From: Bacteroidales bacterium
GTDB lineage: Bacteria; Bacteroidota; Bacteroidia; Bacteroidales; GCA-2748055
Direction: 5' to 3'
Length of the DNA stretch: 13,507 nt
Assembly (NCBI GenBank): GCA_023135025.1
Contig: JAGLTY010000018.1
Location: 1 to 13,507, forward strand
Part shown: in pieces, positions 1 through 7,006 of the stretch
How the letters are laid out: each line of letters begins with the position of its first letter
Numbering within the stretch: the stretch's first letter is position 1
Notes under the pieces: model-generated
Database searches by the model: none
What the model was told of the DNA's origin: nothing
What the model saw: only the letters and a program-made list of their open reading frames with translations
Translations under genes and position numbers: made by a program

Positions 1-957
1 TCCCGGATCAACTCCAACCATATCCATAAAAACAGGGATCATCGATGCAGGCAACCAGTTCCGAAAAAGATTGGAAATCATCTTCTTTCCAGATTGATCC
101 AGATCCCTAAGCAGGCGTGCATCCAGTTTTTGCTCATCAAGGGCGGGCTTCAGATCAATTGAAACCTCAACGTTACTCTTCTGGTGCAGCTCATCTACAA
201 CAATCCTGCTCAGGGTTAAAATAATTGGGCCCGACAGTCCAAAATGAGTAAAGATCATCTCCCCGAAATCTTCTCCTCTTTTTTTATCATTTACCCAAAC
301 AGTTGCCCTCACATTTTTCAGGGTGAGACCCTGAAGCTGTTGGGCCACATCTCCAACCGTTTCCAGAGGAACCAGGGCAGGTCTTACATGCATAATAGTG
401 TGTCCCACTGACCGGGCCAGTTCATACCCTTCCCCATTGGATCCGGTGGCCGGGTAGGATTTTCCTCCGGTAGCCAGTATCACTTTACCAGCTCTGAACT
501 CCTGACCATTTGCCTGAACTCCCTTAATGATTTGGTCTTCAACCATCAGTTTTTCCACCCTGTGTCCACAACGGATCTCCACATTCAGCTCCTTTACCCA
601 CTTCAACAGGGCCGATAAAACATCTGAAGAGCTGTTGCTGGAGGGAAAGTAGCGACCACCCCTTTCACAGGTAGTCTCCACTCCATATTGATGAAGCAAC
701 TCGAGAATCTCTTTTGAGAAAAAATGTCCAAATGCATTGCGAAGAAAACGGCCATTGGGATAGACATGCTTGATAAATTCACCCACACTGGCATTATTGG
801 TGATATTGCATCGCCCTTTTCCTGTAATTAACAGTTTCCTGCCCTCCTGCCTCATCTTCTCCAGGATAAGCACCCTGCCTCCCTCCTCCGAGGCACTACC
901 CGCAGCCAGCAGACCGGCAGGACCCGCTCCAACAACTATTACATCAAAAATTTCCAT
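1..957 (-). CDS. HI0933/YhiN-family NAD(P)/FAD-dependent oxidoreductase, partial (C-terminus beyond window)
   Basis: The reading frame is open from an ATG at 957 to the left edge, giving 319 residues of a family usually near 400, so only the C-terminal part is missing. The N-terminus is a Rossmann FAD-binding fold with GAGPAG at residues 10-15 and an acidic end of the second strand (LILEK). The family signature GKGRCNITN follows at about residues 46-54, and a second signature, LATGGKSYPATGS, lies near residue 160. These are typical of the HI0933-like (BaiN/YhiN) flavoproteins, a cytosolic family whose physiological substrate is mostly unknown. The gene begins 23 bases after the stop of the methyltransferase gene on the same strand, so the two are probably co-transcribed. 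No Shine-Dalgarno site is seen, as is normal in Bacteroidota. The family assignment is firm; the reaction is not established. Confidence 0.9.
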   Translation of the reverse strand, partial: MEIFDVIVVGAGPAGLLAAGSASEEGGRVLILEKMRQEGRKLLITGKGRCNITNNASVGEFIKHVYPNGRFLRNAFGHFFSKEILELLHQYGVETTCERGGRYFPSSNSSSDVLSALLKWVKELNVEIRCGHRVEKLMVEDQIIKGVQANGQEFRAGKVILATGGKSYPATGSNGEGYELARSVGHTIMHVRPALVPLETVGDVAQQLQGLTLKNVRATVWVNDKKRGEDFGEMIFTHFGLSGPIILTLSRIVVDELHQKSNVEVSIDLKPALDEQKLDARLLRDLDQSGKKMISNLFRNWLPASMIPVFMDMVGVDPG

Positions 958-980
958 TGACTACAACAGAAGCTGGTCTC

Positions 981-1823
981 CTATAATGGTTTAGCCCCAA
1001 CAAAAATAACATATTGTCGCCTGGTCCTCAGCAAATACATATTCACCCTTGTATGTATGGTATAGTATAACTTCAGTATAAGGTCCTCCATAAAATGGCT
1101 CCTCTTCATCTCCCTGAGCCATCTCTTGTAACAACTGAAACCCCGTATTACCTCCCTGGTGATATCTGTTGTACTTAATTTATGAAATCCAGCCCTGGGG
1201 AGCTCCGCTTCATAGTTACTAAGAGGCCAGTGATGGTATGACATCTTTCTCTTCCACCTGTTTTTCAACCGGTTACTTCTGCTGTTTCTGGTCAGAATAT
1301 CAGCAATTACAAATGCCCCTTCTGGTTTTAATACCCGATATAACTGGCGAAGAAATAGAGCCTTATCCGGATAGTGAAACGCGCTTTCAATATTGATTAC
1401 AAAGTCCATAGAATTGCTTTCAATTGTTGATAGAGCCTGCGCATCATCAACATGGAACATGATACCCTCAATACCCTTTTTCTCAACCTCTTTTCGGGCT
1501 ATATCAATATTGCCATCATTCAGATCTATTGCACTGATATGTCCCGGACTATATTTCTCATGAAGATATATTGCCTGCACCCCGTTCCCACAACCAACTT
1601 CAAGCAACTCCTTACCGCTCAAAGGAGGCAAAAGCGATATACAATAATCTGTCAGATTGGCCTGTGCATCAAGGAAACTATCACTCTCCGATCCATAATA
1701 AGGATAATGCAACATGGTGTACTCATTATTCAGTCTCAACAGTGCTTCGTTCATTGAGCTGTAGTAATTTCCGGTAGTGCTACCGGAACCAACATGAGAA
1801 AAAATTCTGGAGAGTACACCCAT
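981..1823 (-). CDS. Class I SAM-dependent methyltransferase
   Basis: This 280-residue protein has a complete class I methyltransferase core. Motif I is EVGCGNG at residues 75-81, followed by the acidic residue D100 after SAI at the end of strand 2. Motif II is around MDFVINIESAFH (139-150), and LKPEGAFVIAD (165-175) is the post-II helix and strand. The FHYPDK region and the tyrosine-rich N-terminus (residues 20-45) resemble small-molecule or lipid methyltransferases related to sterol/tocopherol and phthiotriolone methyltransferases, but the substrate cannot be read from the sequence. The basic, aromatic C-terminal 80 residues may bind substrate or membrane. No signal peptide is present, so it is cytosolic. 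It starts at ATG 1823, has a plausible promoter just upstream, and precedes the flavoprotein gene in a likely two-gene unit. A joint role in modifying a quinone- or lipid-like compound is only a guess. Confidence 0.88.
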   Translation of the reverse strand: MGVLSRIFSHVGSGSTTGNYYSSMNEALLRLNNEYTMLHYPYYGSESDSFLDAQANLTDYCISLLPPLSGKELLEVGCGNGVQAIYLHEKYSPGHISAIDLNDGNIDIARKEVEKKGIEGIMFHVDDAQALSTIESNSMDFVINIESAFHYPDKALFLRQLYRVLKPEGAFVIADILTRNSRSNRLKNRWKRKMSYHHWPLSNYEAELPRAGFHKLSTTDITREVIRGFSCYKRWLREMKRSHFMEDLILKLYYTIHTRVNMYLLRTRRQYVIFVGAKPL

Positions 1824-1869
1824 CTTAGAGAATCTTGTTTGAACTAACTTCAGGCCGGCAAGTTATATA

Positions 1870-1899
1870 AAAATCTATACCACAAGAAGAACAAGCAAA
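1870..1899 (-). promoter_or_regulatory. Putative Bacteroidota-type promoter for the methyltransferase-flavoprotein unit
   Basis: On the minus strand a TTTG box (1896-1899) is followed after 18 bases by TAGATTTT (1870-1877), which matches the TAnnTTTG consensus at all but the last base. The predicted start would leave an untranslated leader of about 40 bases before ATG 1823. The spacing is one base shorter than the usual 19-21, so this is a reasonable but unproven call. Confidence 0.4.
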
Positions 1900-1977
1900 A
1901 GAACGGTTGGTTTTTTTTAACTTCTAAAATAGGCTGCTTCAAAAGTGGATCGATGATGGTTTTCCCGGCAAGCCTCA

Positions 1978-2009
1978 TTTGACTTATGCCCTTTCAAATT
2001 GTAAATTGC
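1978..2009 (+). promoter_or_regulatory. Putative promoter for the TolB-like/TPR protein gene
   Basis: TTTG at 1978-1981 is followed after 20 bases by TAAATTGC (2002-2009), a partial match to TAnnTTTG, and the ATG at 2033 lies 23 bases further on. The -7 element has two mismatches, so confidence is low. The divergent spacer 1824-2032 also holds the promoter reading left and a T8 run at 1911-1918 without an adjoining hairpin. Confidence 0.3.
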
Positions 2010-2032
2010 ATGCAACCAACCTCATTGCTTGA

Positions 2033-3931
2033 ATGAAAAGGAGACCAAAGGGACGATTCCGGTTCTGGAGAGAGTTGAAACGGCGAGGCGTACCCAGGGT
2101 ATTGGCTATGTACGCTGCTACTGCCTTTATCATTATTGAAGCCAGTGATATTATTTTACCAAGACTGGGAATGCCCGACTGGACAGTCACGCTGATGATA
2201 ATCCTGTTAATCATAGGCTTTCCTGTGGCTTTTGTACTCTCATGGGTCTTCGACATCACCCCACAGGGAGTGGTTAAGACCGAACCGATTGGTAAAGGGA
2301 GCCTCCCTGAGCAGGAGGATCAGGCCAGGCGCAGAAAACTACGAATAAGCGATGTTGTGATTGGAGTTCTGCTTATGGTCGTTATTGTCCTGGTCTACCC
2401 TAAAATCTTCAACCAGGGAAAGTCGCGCATTCCCAAAGAGATACGCGGTAAAATTTCCATTGCGGTTATGCCCTTCAAAAACGTGACCGGCGATACCATC
2501 TATAGCCTCTGGCAGGAAGGAATGCAGAACCTGCTGATCACCTCTCTTTCAAATTCGGAGGAGTTATCGGTCAGACAGTTTGAAACCATGAACAGCCTGG
2601 TGAGTAATAAAGCCGGAATTAATTACGCCAGCCTGACGCCCTCCCTGGCGGGTGAAATGGCCCGAAAGGTGGAGGCCAATACTGTGATCTCCGGGAATTT
2701 GCACAAATCGGGCAATAAGGTGAGAATTACGGTCAATATCATGAATACCGAAACAGAGGAGATTTACAAATCATACGAGATGGAAGGTTATGGGGAAGAT
2801 GACCTTTTCGATCTGGCCGATTCTCTCTCAACTATTATAAGAGATTACCTGGAGATCACGAATATGAAACAAAACCAGTTGTTTGACGTGGCTCATGTCT
2901 TCACCAGTTCACCGGAAGCATACAAGTATTATCTGCAGGGCTTCGACTGTCACGGCCGCCTCGATTATGCCTGTGCTGCCGGTTTCTATAGCAAAGCGAT
3001 CCAGGTGGACTCCAATTTTGTGTCGGCCATGATGAAACTGGCCTACTGTTATGCAGACCAGCGTCAGGCTGAACTATCGAAATACTGGGCCTACCAGGCT
3101 TTCGAACGGATCGACCGGCTACCTGCCGACATGCAATTGATGGTTCATGCAGTTAAATCGTTTGCTGATAAGAAACCGCTTGATCAGCTGGAATACGCAA
3201 GGCAGTACCTGGAGTACCATCCTCATTCTGCGTACATGACCTATATGTTGGGCTGGCTCAACTTTAACCTGGAGCAGTGGGAGGAGTCCATCGAAGGGTT
3301 TGAGAAAAGCCTCGATCTACTGAAGAAAATGGATAACCATCCCTGGGCATGGACCTATATTCTGCTGGGCGGGGCATATCATAACATAGGATCTCATAAA
3401 AAGGAGCAAAAAGTCTTTGAGGAAGGAAGAGAGCTATGGCCACAACAGAAATCCACTTTCGATTACTGGCAGGCCATCTGTGCACTCTCAATTGGAGATA
3501 GTGCAGGTACAAATTATTACCTGAATGAGATTCGGAAAATGACAGAACAGAAGGGGCGGCCTGAAGCCTATTTGTGGTTGTGGTATGCCGGTGTACATGA
3601 CCTTGCAGAGTCCTACGAAAGGGCCGAGTTTTACTTCCGGCAAGCGCGTTCATTGAAGCCCGACGATCCATATATTGCAAATGATTTCGCAAGATTCCTG
3701 ATCTCCAGAGATATAGATGTGGATGAAGGGATGGAACTGATTACTCCAATCGTTGAAGCCCATCCCGAAAACGCTTCCTTCCTGTATACTTACGGACTGG
3801 GGCTCTTTAAAACGAAGAGGTACCAGGAAGCACATGAAGTGCTAGAGAAGTCGTGGGATCTGACGCCCTATTATGATCACAAACAATTTACCCTGGGCAA
3901 AAAGGTGGGTGATCTCCTGGATATGAATTGA
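2033..3931 (+). CDS. Membrane-anchored protein with TolB/FlgO-like domain and TPR repeats
   Basis: The 632-residue product starts at ATG 2033, directly after an in-frame TGA at 2030-2032, so no longer version exists. Residues 13-79 form the conserved two-helix module (ELKRRGVPRVLAMYAA, then DIILPRLGMPDW, then a second hydrophobic helix ending in FDITPQGV) seen at the N-terminus of many TPR, adenylate-cyclase and kinase-linked proteins. A third hydrophobic helix lies at about 105-125. Residues 139-270 (starting ISIAVMPFKNVTGD) look like the TolB N-terminal/FlgO fold, and about 285-625 is helical TPR-like repeat sequence, including ASFLYTYGLGLFKTKRYQEA near the end. It is probably inner-membrane with the TPRs as a protein-binding scaffold; no kinase or cyclase catalytic motif is present. 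It is the only plus-strand gene between minus-strand neighbours, and its stop lies 10 bases from the convergent hydrolase stop. Its partners are unknown. Confidence 0.85.
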   Translation: MKRRPKGRFRFWRELKRRGVPRVLAMYAATAFIIIEASDIILPRLGMPDWTVTLMIILLIIGFPVAFVLSWVFDITPQGVVKTEPIGKGSLPEQEDQARRRKLRISDVVIGVLLMVVIVLVYPKIFNQGKSRIPKEIRGKISIAVMPFKNVTGDTIYSLWQEGMQNLLITSLSNSEELSVRQFETMNSLVSNKAGINYASLTPSLAGEMARKVEANTVISGNLHKSGNKVRITVNIMNTETEEIYKSYEMEGYGEDDLFDLADSLSTIIRDYLEITNMKQNQLFDVAHVFTSSPEAYKYYLQGFDCHGRLDYACAAGFYSKAIQVDSNFVSAMMKLAYCYADQRQAELSKYWAYQAFERIDRLPADMQLMVHAVKSFADKKPLDQLEYARQYLEYHPHSAYMTYMLGWLNFNLEQWEESIEGFEKSLDLLKKMDNHPWAWTYILLGGAYHNIGSHKKEQKVFEEGRELWPQQKSTFDYWQAICALSIGDSAGTNYYLNEIRKMTEQKGRPEAYLWLWYAGVHDLAESYERAEFYFRQARSLKPDDPYIANDFARFLISRDIDVDEGMELITPIVEAHPENASFLYTYGLGLFKTKRYQEAHEVLEKSWDLTPYYDHKQFTLGKKVGDLLDMN

Positions 3932-3941
3932 GCCTGCCAAA

Positions 3942-5309
3942 CTATAAGTCAGGAAGGGTTGCAATAATATCTCTCAGGAAATCATTCACACTGAAATTGC
4001 TCAGGCTGTAGCCCATGCGTACCACCACCAGTTTTTTGGACGGAATGATATAAATCCTTTGGCCCAGAAATCCATCTGCAAAGTATATATCTCCGGGCAC
4101 ATCCTCCAGGGCATTCTCTACATCCGATTCTTTTAGCCAGAAGGTGCCCGCATATTGGCCATTCGATGCAGGCGCCGCTGTTCTCATATATTTGACCCAC
4201 TCCGGGGTTAGCACGGTATCTCCTTCAAAAATCCCGTCGTTCAGGAAAAGCACCCCAAATCGTGCCCAGTCCCGGGTCGATCCATAGCTGTAGGATGAAG
4301 CCACAAACAACCCGCTGGCATCAGTCTCCACCACGGTATTCAGCATTCCAATGCGGTGGAACAGGCGGGTATATGCATACCCATGGTACTCCTCCTGATT
4401 GCCAATGGAATTCCTGATAAGACCGGAAAGCAGATTGGCATCGCCCGAAGAGTAGTTCCAGTGGCTCCCCGGCTCATGAACCAGCCCGCACTCCGTTATC
4501 GAAGCAAACATATCATCGCTCTGCATCAGCATCACCGTAGCATCGGAGATAGTGAAATAGTTCTCCACCCACTCCAGTCCACTGCTCATATGCAGGATAT
4601 TCTCCAATGTAATATCTTTCCGCGCATCGTCTGCCCATTCAGGGATACCGGTTGAAGCCTTGATATCCATTCTTCCCTCCTGCACCAATGCTCCGGCCAT
4701 GGCTCCGGTTACCGATTTGGTCATGGACCAGCCATGAAATTTGGTCCAACCATCATAACCCTCCATATAATTCTCCCCGATCAGTTGATTGTCATATACC
4801 ACAGCCACCCCCAAAGTCTTTTTGAATGGCTCCTCTCCCGGATGATCGATAGCCTCATCGAGTATGGATTCCAATTTCGGGTAATCCACTCCTGCCGGCA
4901 GGGACTCCGGCATCACATCGCCCAGGGGCCAGGGAATGGTATCCTGACTGTAACCCGGATCCGGAATCTCATAAGAGTCCGCCATCAACTCCTCTTCAGG
5001 TCTATCCAGCACAATCACTGACCCCAGTCCTTCCCGGAAAACCACTTTCCGTTTTCCCAATCCAAATACTTTTGCAGTGACCGATTTCTCCTCATAGTCT
5101 ATCTTACATTTGGCCAGATTGATGGGGAAAAATGAGAGATCTTCGGCAGCTACCCGCTCCGGGCTTTTTTCTGCCAGGAACACGCTGGAACACATGCCTT
5201 TGGCAGCAAATGCAGTAATAATGGGCAGCCTGGGCCAGGCAAACCAGGTAACCACGATGATCAAAGCGATCAGTAATAACCAGAGGACTCTTTTAATTAG
5301 CTTTTTCAT
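3942..5309 (-). CDS. Membrane-anchored serine hydrolase, beta-lactamase/NylB-like (class C fold)
   Basis: The 455-residue product has one N-terminal hydrophobic helix (residues 5-24) after a basic start, so it is probably anchored in the inner membrane with the enzyme outside the cytoplasm. The catalytic set of the beta-lactamase/transpeptidase-like family is visible: S195-M-T-K198 is the SxxK nucleophile and base, Y286 in YSSG is the second motif, and DGFLGQ in the last 50 residues occupies the place of the KTG-like third motif. The YSSG and GFLGQ forms resemble 6-aminohexanoate-dimer hydrolase (NylB)-type and esterase members rather than true AmpC. The natural substrate, an ester, amide or peptide, cannot be told from sequence, and resistance should not be assumed. 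The extra domain of about 120 residues before the core is usual for this subgroup. The gene has its own likely promoter and appears monocistronic. Confidence 0.9.
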   Translation of the reverse strand: MKKLIKRVLWLLLIALIIVVTWFAWPRLPIITAFAAKGMCSSVFLAEKSPERVAAEDLSFFPINLAKCKIDYEEKSVTAKVFGLGKRKVVFREGLGSVIVLDRPEEELMADSYEIPDPGYSQDTIPWPLGDVMPESLPAGVDYPKLESILDEAIDHPGEEPFKKTLGVAVVYDNQLIGENYMEGYDGWTKFHGWSMTKSVTGAMAGALVQEGRMDIKASTGIPEWADDARKDITLENILHMSSGLEWVENYFTISDATVMLMQSDDMFASITECGLVHEPGSHWNYSSGDANLLSGLIRNSIGNQEEYHGYAYTRLFHRIGMLNTVVETDASGLFVASSYSYGSTRDWARFGVLFLNDGIFEGDTVLTPEWVKYMRTAAPASNGQYAGTFWLKESDVENALEDVPGDIYFADGFLGQRIYIIPSKKLVVVRMGYSLSNFSVNDFLRDIIATLPDL

Positions 5310-5326
5310 AGAAAGGAGTTTTACAT

Positions 5327-5340
5327 TGCACTTCGGTGCA
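5327..5340 (-). promoter_or_regulatory. Short perfect hairpin in the 5' leader of the serine hydrolase gene
   Basis: Five perfectly paired bases (TGCAC / GTGCA) enclose a 4-base loop that reads CGAA on the transcribed minus strand and TTCG on the plus strand. It ends 17 bases before the ATG at 5309 and lies inside the predicted leader. It could affect initiation or mRNA stability, but a stem this short can also occur by chance. Confidence 0.3.
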
Positions 5341-5344
5341 GCTA

Positions 5345-5374
5345 TAAAATTATCATATAATACTGAAAGCCAAA
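5345..5374 (-). promoter_or_regulatory. Putative promoter for the serine hydrolase gene
   Basis: Minus-strand TTTG (5371-5374) is followed after 18 bases by TAATTTTA (5345-5352), a seven-of-eight fit to TAnnTTTG. The same -7 octamer occurs before the lipoprotein gene at 5975. The TTTG box overlaps the T-run of the upstream terminator-like hairpin, so the two genes have closely packed signals. Confidence 0.4.
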
Positions 5375-5392
5375 AAAAAGAGGGCCACCTCC
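5372..5392 (-). terminator. Probable weak intrinsic terminator after the 5433-5975 lipoprotein gene
   Basis: Reading the minus strand, GAGG (5391-5388) pairs with CCTC (5383-5380) around a TGGC loop, with one added G-T pair. The stem is followed at once by eight T residues (5379-5372). It lies about 40 bases past the lipoprotein stop, in the right orientation to end that transcript. The stem is short, so termination may be partial and allow read-through into the hydrolase gene. Confidence 0.45.
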
Positions 5393-5432
5393 ATTGAGAC
5401 AGCCTTCAAATTGAATCATTTAAGCCTGGTTT

Positions 5433-5975
5433 TTACGTCGGATTAACCGTTACGGTGGTCTCAATACCCAACCGAATTACAACGGTAACGCCACCTATAC
5501 TACTCTCTCCCACAGCAGACATTGTAAATGGCATCCTGTCATCAAGAATGTCCTCTACCATATCATATAAACCGGCGTCCACCAGATTAAAGGAGGTCCC
5601 CACCTCGATGGGCCAGTCTGAGTCAAGAATCCATTGTACGGTATAAGTTGTATTTGAAATGGTAAATATGGTACCCTCCAGGAACTCTACGCCATCCTCG
5701 CTCACAAAGTCCACCTCAGCTGTTACACCCGATACCACAAAGTCCTCAATTTCATCCTCATATTCATAGAGATCATCATTTAAAACCTGGACCGTAATAG
5801 ATTCATTAAATCCAAATCCATCCGTGGATTTCAATTCAGTCTCGTCCACTTCGATATCCAGGTTACCGCTAATAGTAGTTTCAACCTCGATATCGAAAAG
5901 GCTCTTAATTTTTTCGCAGGAAGTAAGGCTTGCAGTAAGCATTACCAACAACAGTACTCTTACAGTGCTTTTCAT
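5433..5975 (-). CDS. Small acidic lipoprotein of unknown function
   Basis: The 180-residue product has a type II signal peptide: a basic start, a hydrophobic stretch (residues 6-17), and the lipobox LTSC with the lipidated cysteine at position 20. The mature part begins EKIKSLFDIEVE and is strongly acidic. It is rich in Thr, Val, Ile and Glu/Asp with alternating hydrophobic residues, which suggests a mostly beta-strand domain, perhaps an immunoglobulin- or jelly-roll-like fold. No cysteines follow the lipobox and I see no catalytic motif. I do not recognise the family. It should be exported and attached to the inner or outer membrane. It has its own predicted promoter and a terminator-like hairpin, so it appears to be a single-gene unit between the hydrolase and the haem-protein operon. 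Confidence 0.82.
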   Translation of the reverse strand: MKSTVRVLLLVMLTASLTSCEKIKSLFDIEVETTISGNLDIEVDETELKSTDGFGFNESITVQVLNDDLYEYEDEIEDFVVSGVTAEVDFVSEDGVEFLEGTIFTISNTTYTVQWILDSDWPIEVGTSFNLVDAGLYDMVEDILDDRMPFTMSAVGESSIGGVTVVIRLGIETTVTVNPT

Positions 5976-6004
5976 AATATTTCGTTTTTATTTTCTTCTA
6001 TGCA

Positions 6005-6035
6005 TAAAATTAACCCCAAAACTCCCTGTTGTCAA
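6005..6035 (-). promoter_or_regulatory. Putative promoter for the acidic lipoprotein gene
   Basis: Minus-strand TTG (6033-6035, within TTGACA) is followed after 20 bases by TAATTTTA (6005-6012), giving a leader of roughly 20 bases before ATG 5975. Spacing and sequence fit the Bacteroidota pattern well. Apart from this promoter, nothing else is evident in the 213-base gap 5976-6188. Confidence 0.45.
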
Positions 6036-6188
6036 GCTATTAACACATTTTTTTCGGCGGATTTTTACGAATGAAGCCAATTCAGGGACAGATGGATGCA
6101 GCTCTGTTGATCTAAAAATACGATGAATTAAAAGTGTATTGACCAACTTTCACATTTTTAACATGAATCCATCATCAAAATCCACAGG

Positions 6189-6653
6189 TTACTCACGCAT
6201 CACTTTAAAAGCCTCCTCTTCTGTCCAGTTGCAGAGCAGTTCACGCTCTTCCTGTGTAAGCCTGGCCTCCTGATGGAACAAAAGATAGCTTTGAAGCGGC
6301 ATGGTGCCAGCATCCAGTACATCGCAGGTTTTCACCAGTAACCCGATCCGGTCCGCCTTGTCCATGCCCCCGTATTCACTGTAATTAAGGTCCTTTTTTC
6401 CCTTCTTAATGTGTCTGTTGAGGTACCATGAAACCGGTGAGATCTTTTGGTACCAGGGATAGAGCGTCTGGTTGGAATGGCAATCATAACAGGCATCCCT
6501 TAACAAGTTGGCAATATGTTCAGGTGGTGCTACCACTGTTAGCATATCTTGCTCCGGATCCACAGGTGCACTATTTCGTTCCGGGTGAAAGAACTGCAGA
6601 ACAACCAGCAGTACAATCAACCCAATCCCAGCAATCTTTAATCTCCTGCTCAT
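6189..6653 (-). CDS. Haem-binding-domain (Haem_bd family) membrane-anchored cytochrome-like protein
   Basis: I chose the ATG at 6653, giving 154 residues. A longer in-frame version from 6701 would add 16 non-hydrophobic residues before what is clearly a signal anchor (SRRLKIAGIG then a hydrophobic helix at 6-22). The chosen ATG overlaps the stop of the preceding gene by one base (TGATG), which points to translational coupling. The haem-attachment motif CYDCH is at residues 55-59 and is followed by SNQTLYPWY and a conserved Trp/Tyr/Asn stretch typical of the Haem_bd family. A late Met in TMPLQSY could be the distal iron ligand. The protein should sit in the periplasm, anchored in the inner membrane, with one covalent c-type haem. 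Its role in electron transfer or haem sensing is not known. It is the last gene of the operon. Confidence 0.88.
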   Translation of the reverse strand: MSRRLKIAGIGLIVLLVVLQFFHPERNSAPVDPEQDMLTVVAPPEHIANLLRDACYDCHSNQTLYPWYQKISPVSWYLNRHIKKGKKDLNYSEYGGMDKADRIGLLVKTCDVLDAGTMPLQSYLLFHQEARLTQEERELLCNWTEEEAFKVMRE

Positions 6654-7006
6654 CAATTTCCCTGCATCAGTTTCTCCGACTCCTGCCTGGTCCAGTCGCA
6701 CAAGAACTTTTTCTGTGCCTCCGACATCTTACGGTCAGGTTTATGCTCCAGGTACTTCTCCGGGGGCATCTTTCCCTCGTCGACCACCTTGCATATATCT
6801 CCCAACAACCCGATTTTCTTGGTTAACCTGTAATCATCCCATTGTTCAAAATTAACGGCCTTCAAGGCTTTTTCTGATTTTGCTTCTGTGGAGTGACAAT
6901 CATAAATAACGGAGCAGACACTACCGGCTTTTGCGCAGTTGCCGGATATGGTTCCAGTTGACGAATTTTCGCAGCAGGTCGTAAAGCAGGATAATATAGA
7001 AAGCAA
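6653..7006 (-). CDS. Haem-binding-domain protein homologue, apparently 5'-truncated and missing a CxxCH cysteine
   Basis: The frame is open for 117 residues, but its only in-frame start is a TTG at 7006 inside the transporter gene, immediately preceded by a stop. The first 29 residues are low-hydrophobicity, Cys/Ser/Thr-rich, and simply the transporter's 3' end read in another frame. From about residue 30 the sequence is a convincing relative of the Haem_bd family: IYDCHSTEAKSEKA, a central KIGLLGDICKVVDEGKMPPEKYL with the expected Met-Pro-Pro, and a C-terminal CDWTRQESEKL. Compared with the downstream protein (CYDCHS), the first haem cysteine is replaced by Ile; a Cys three residues earlier gives only C-x5-CH. 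With no signal peptide and a defective haem motif it is probably a decaying gene, though translation coupled to the transporter stop cannot be excluded. The C-terminal half is real coding sequence. Confidence 0.6.
   Translation of the reverse strand: MLSILSCFTTCCENSSTGTISGNCAKAGSVCSVIYDCHSTEAKSEKALKAVNFEQWDDYRLTKKIGLLGDICKVVDEGKMPPEKYLEHKPDRKMSEAQKKFLCDWTRQESEKLMQGN

Noticed and set aside
1911..1918. T8 run as a terminator
   Set aside because: It lies between divergent gene starts and has no adjoining stem.
3264..3692. 142-codon open frame on the minus strand
   Set aside because: It is antisense to the TPR protein, with an improbable composition and no family features.
3932..3941. Bidirectional terminator between the convergent TPR and hydrolase genes
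   Set aside because: The 10-base gap and its flanks form no convincing stem; only a weak imperfect CCTG/CAGG pairing is seen.
6654..6701. Upstream extension of the intact haem-binding protein to 6701
   Set aside because: It would put 16 polar residues before the signal anchor and overlap the upstream gene; the ATG at 6653 fits better.
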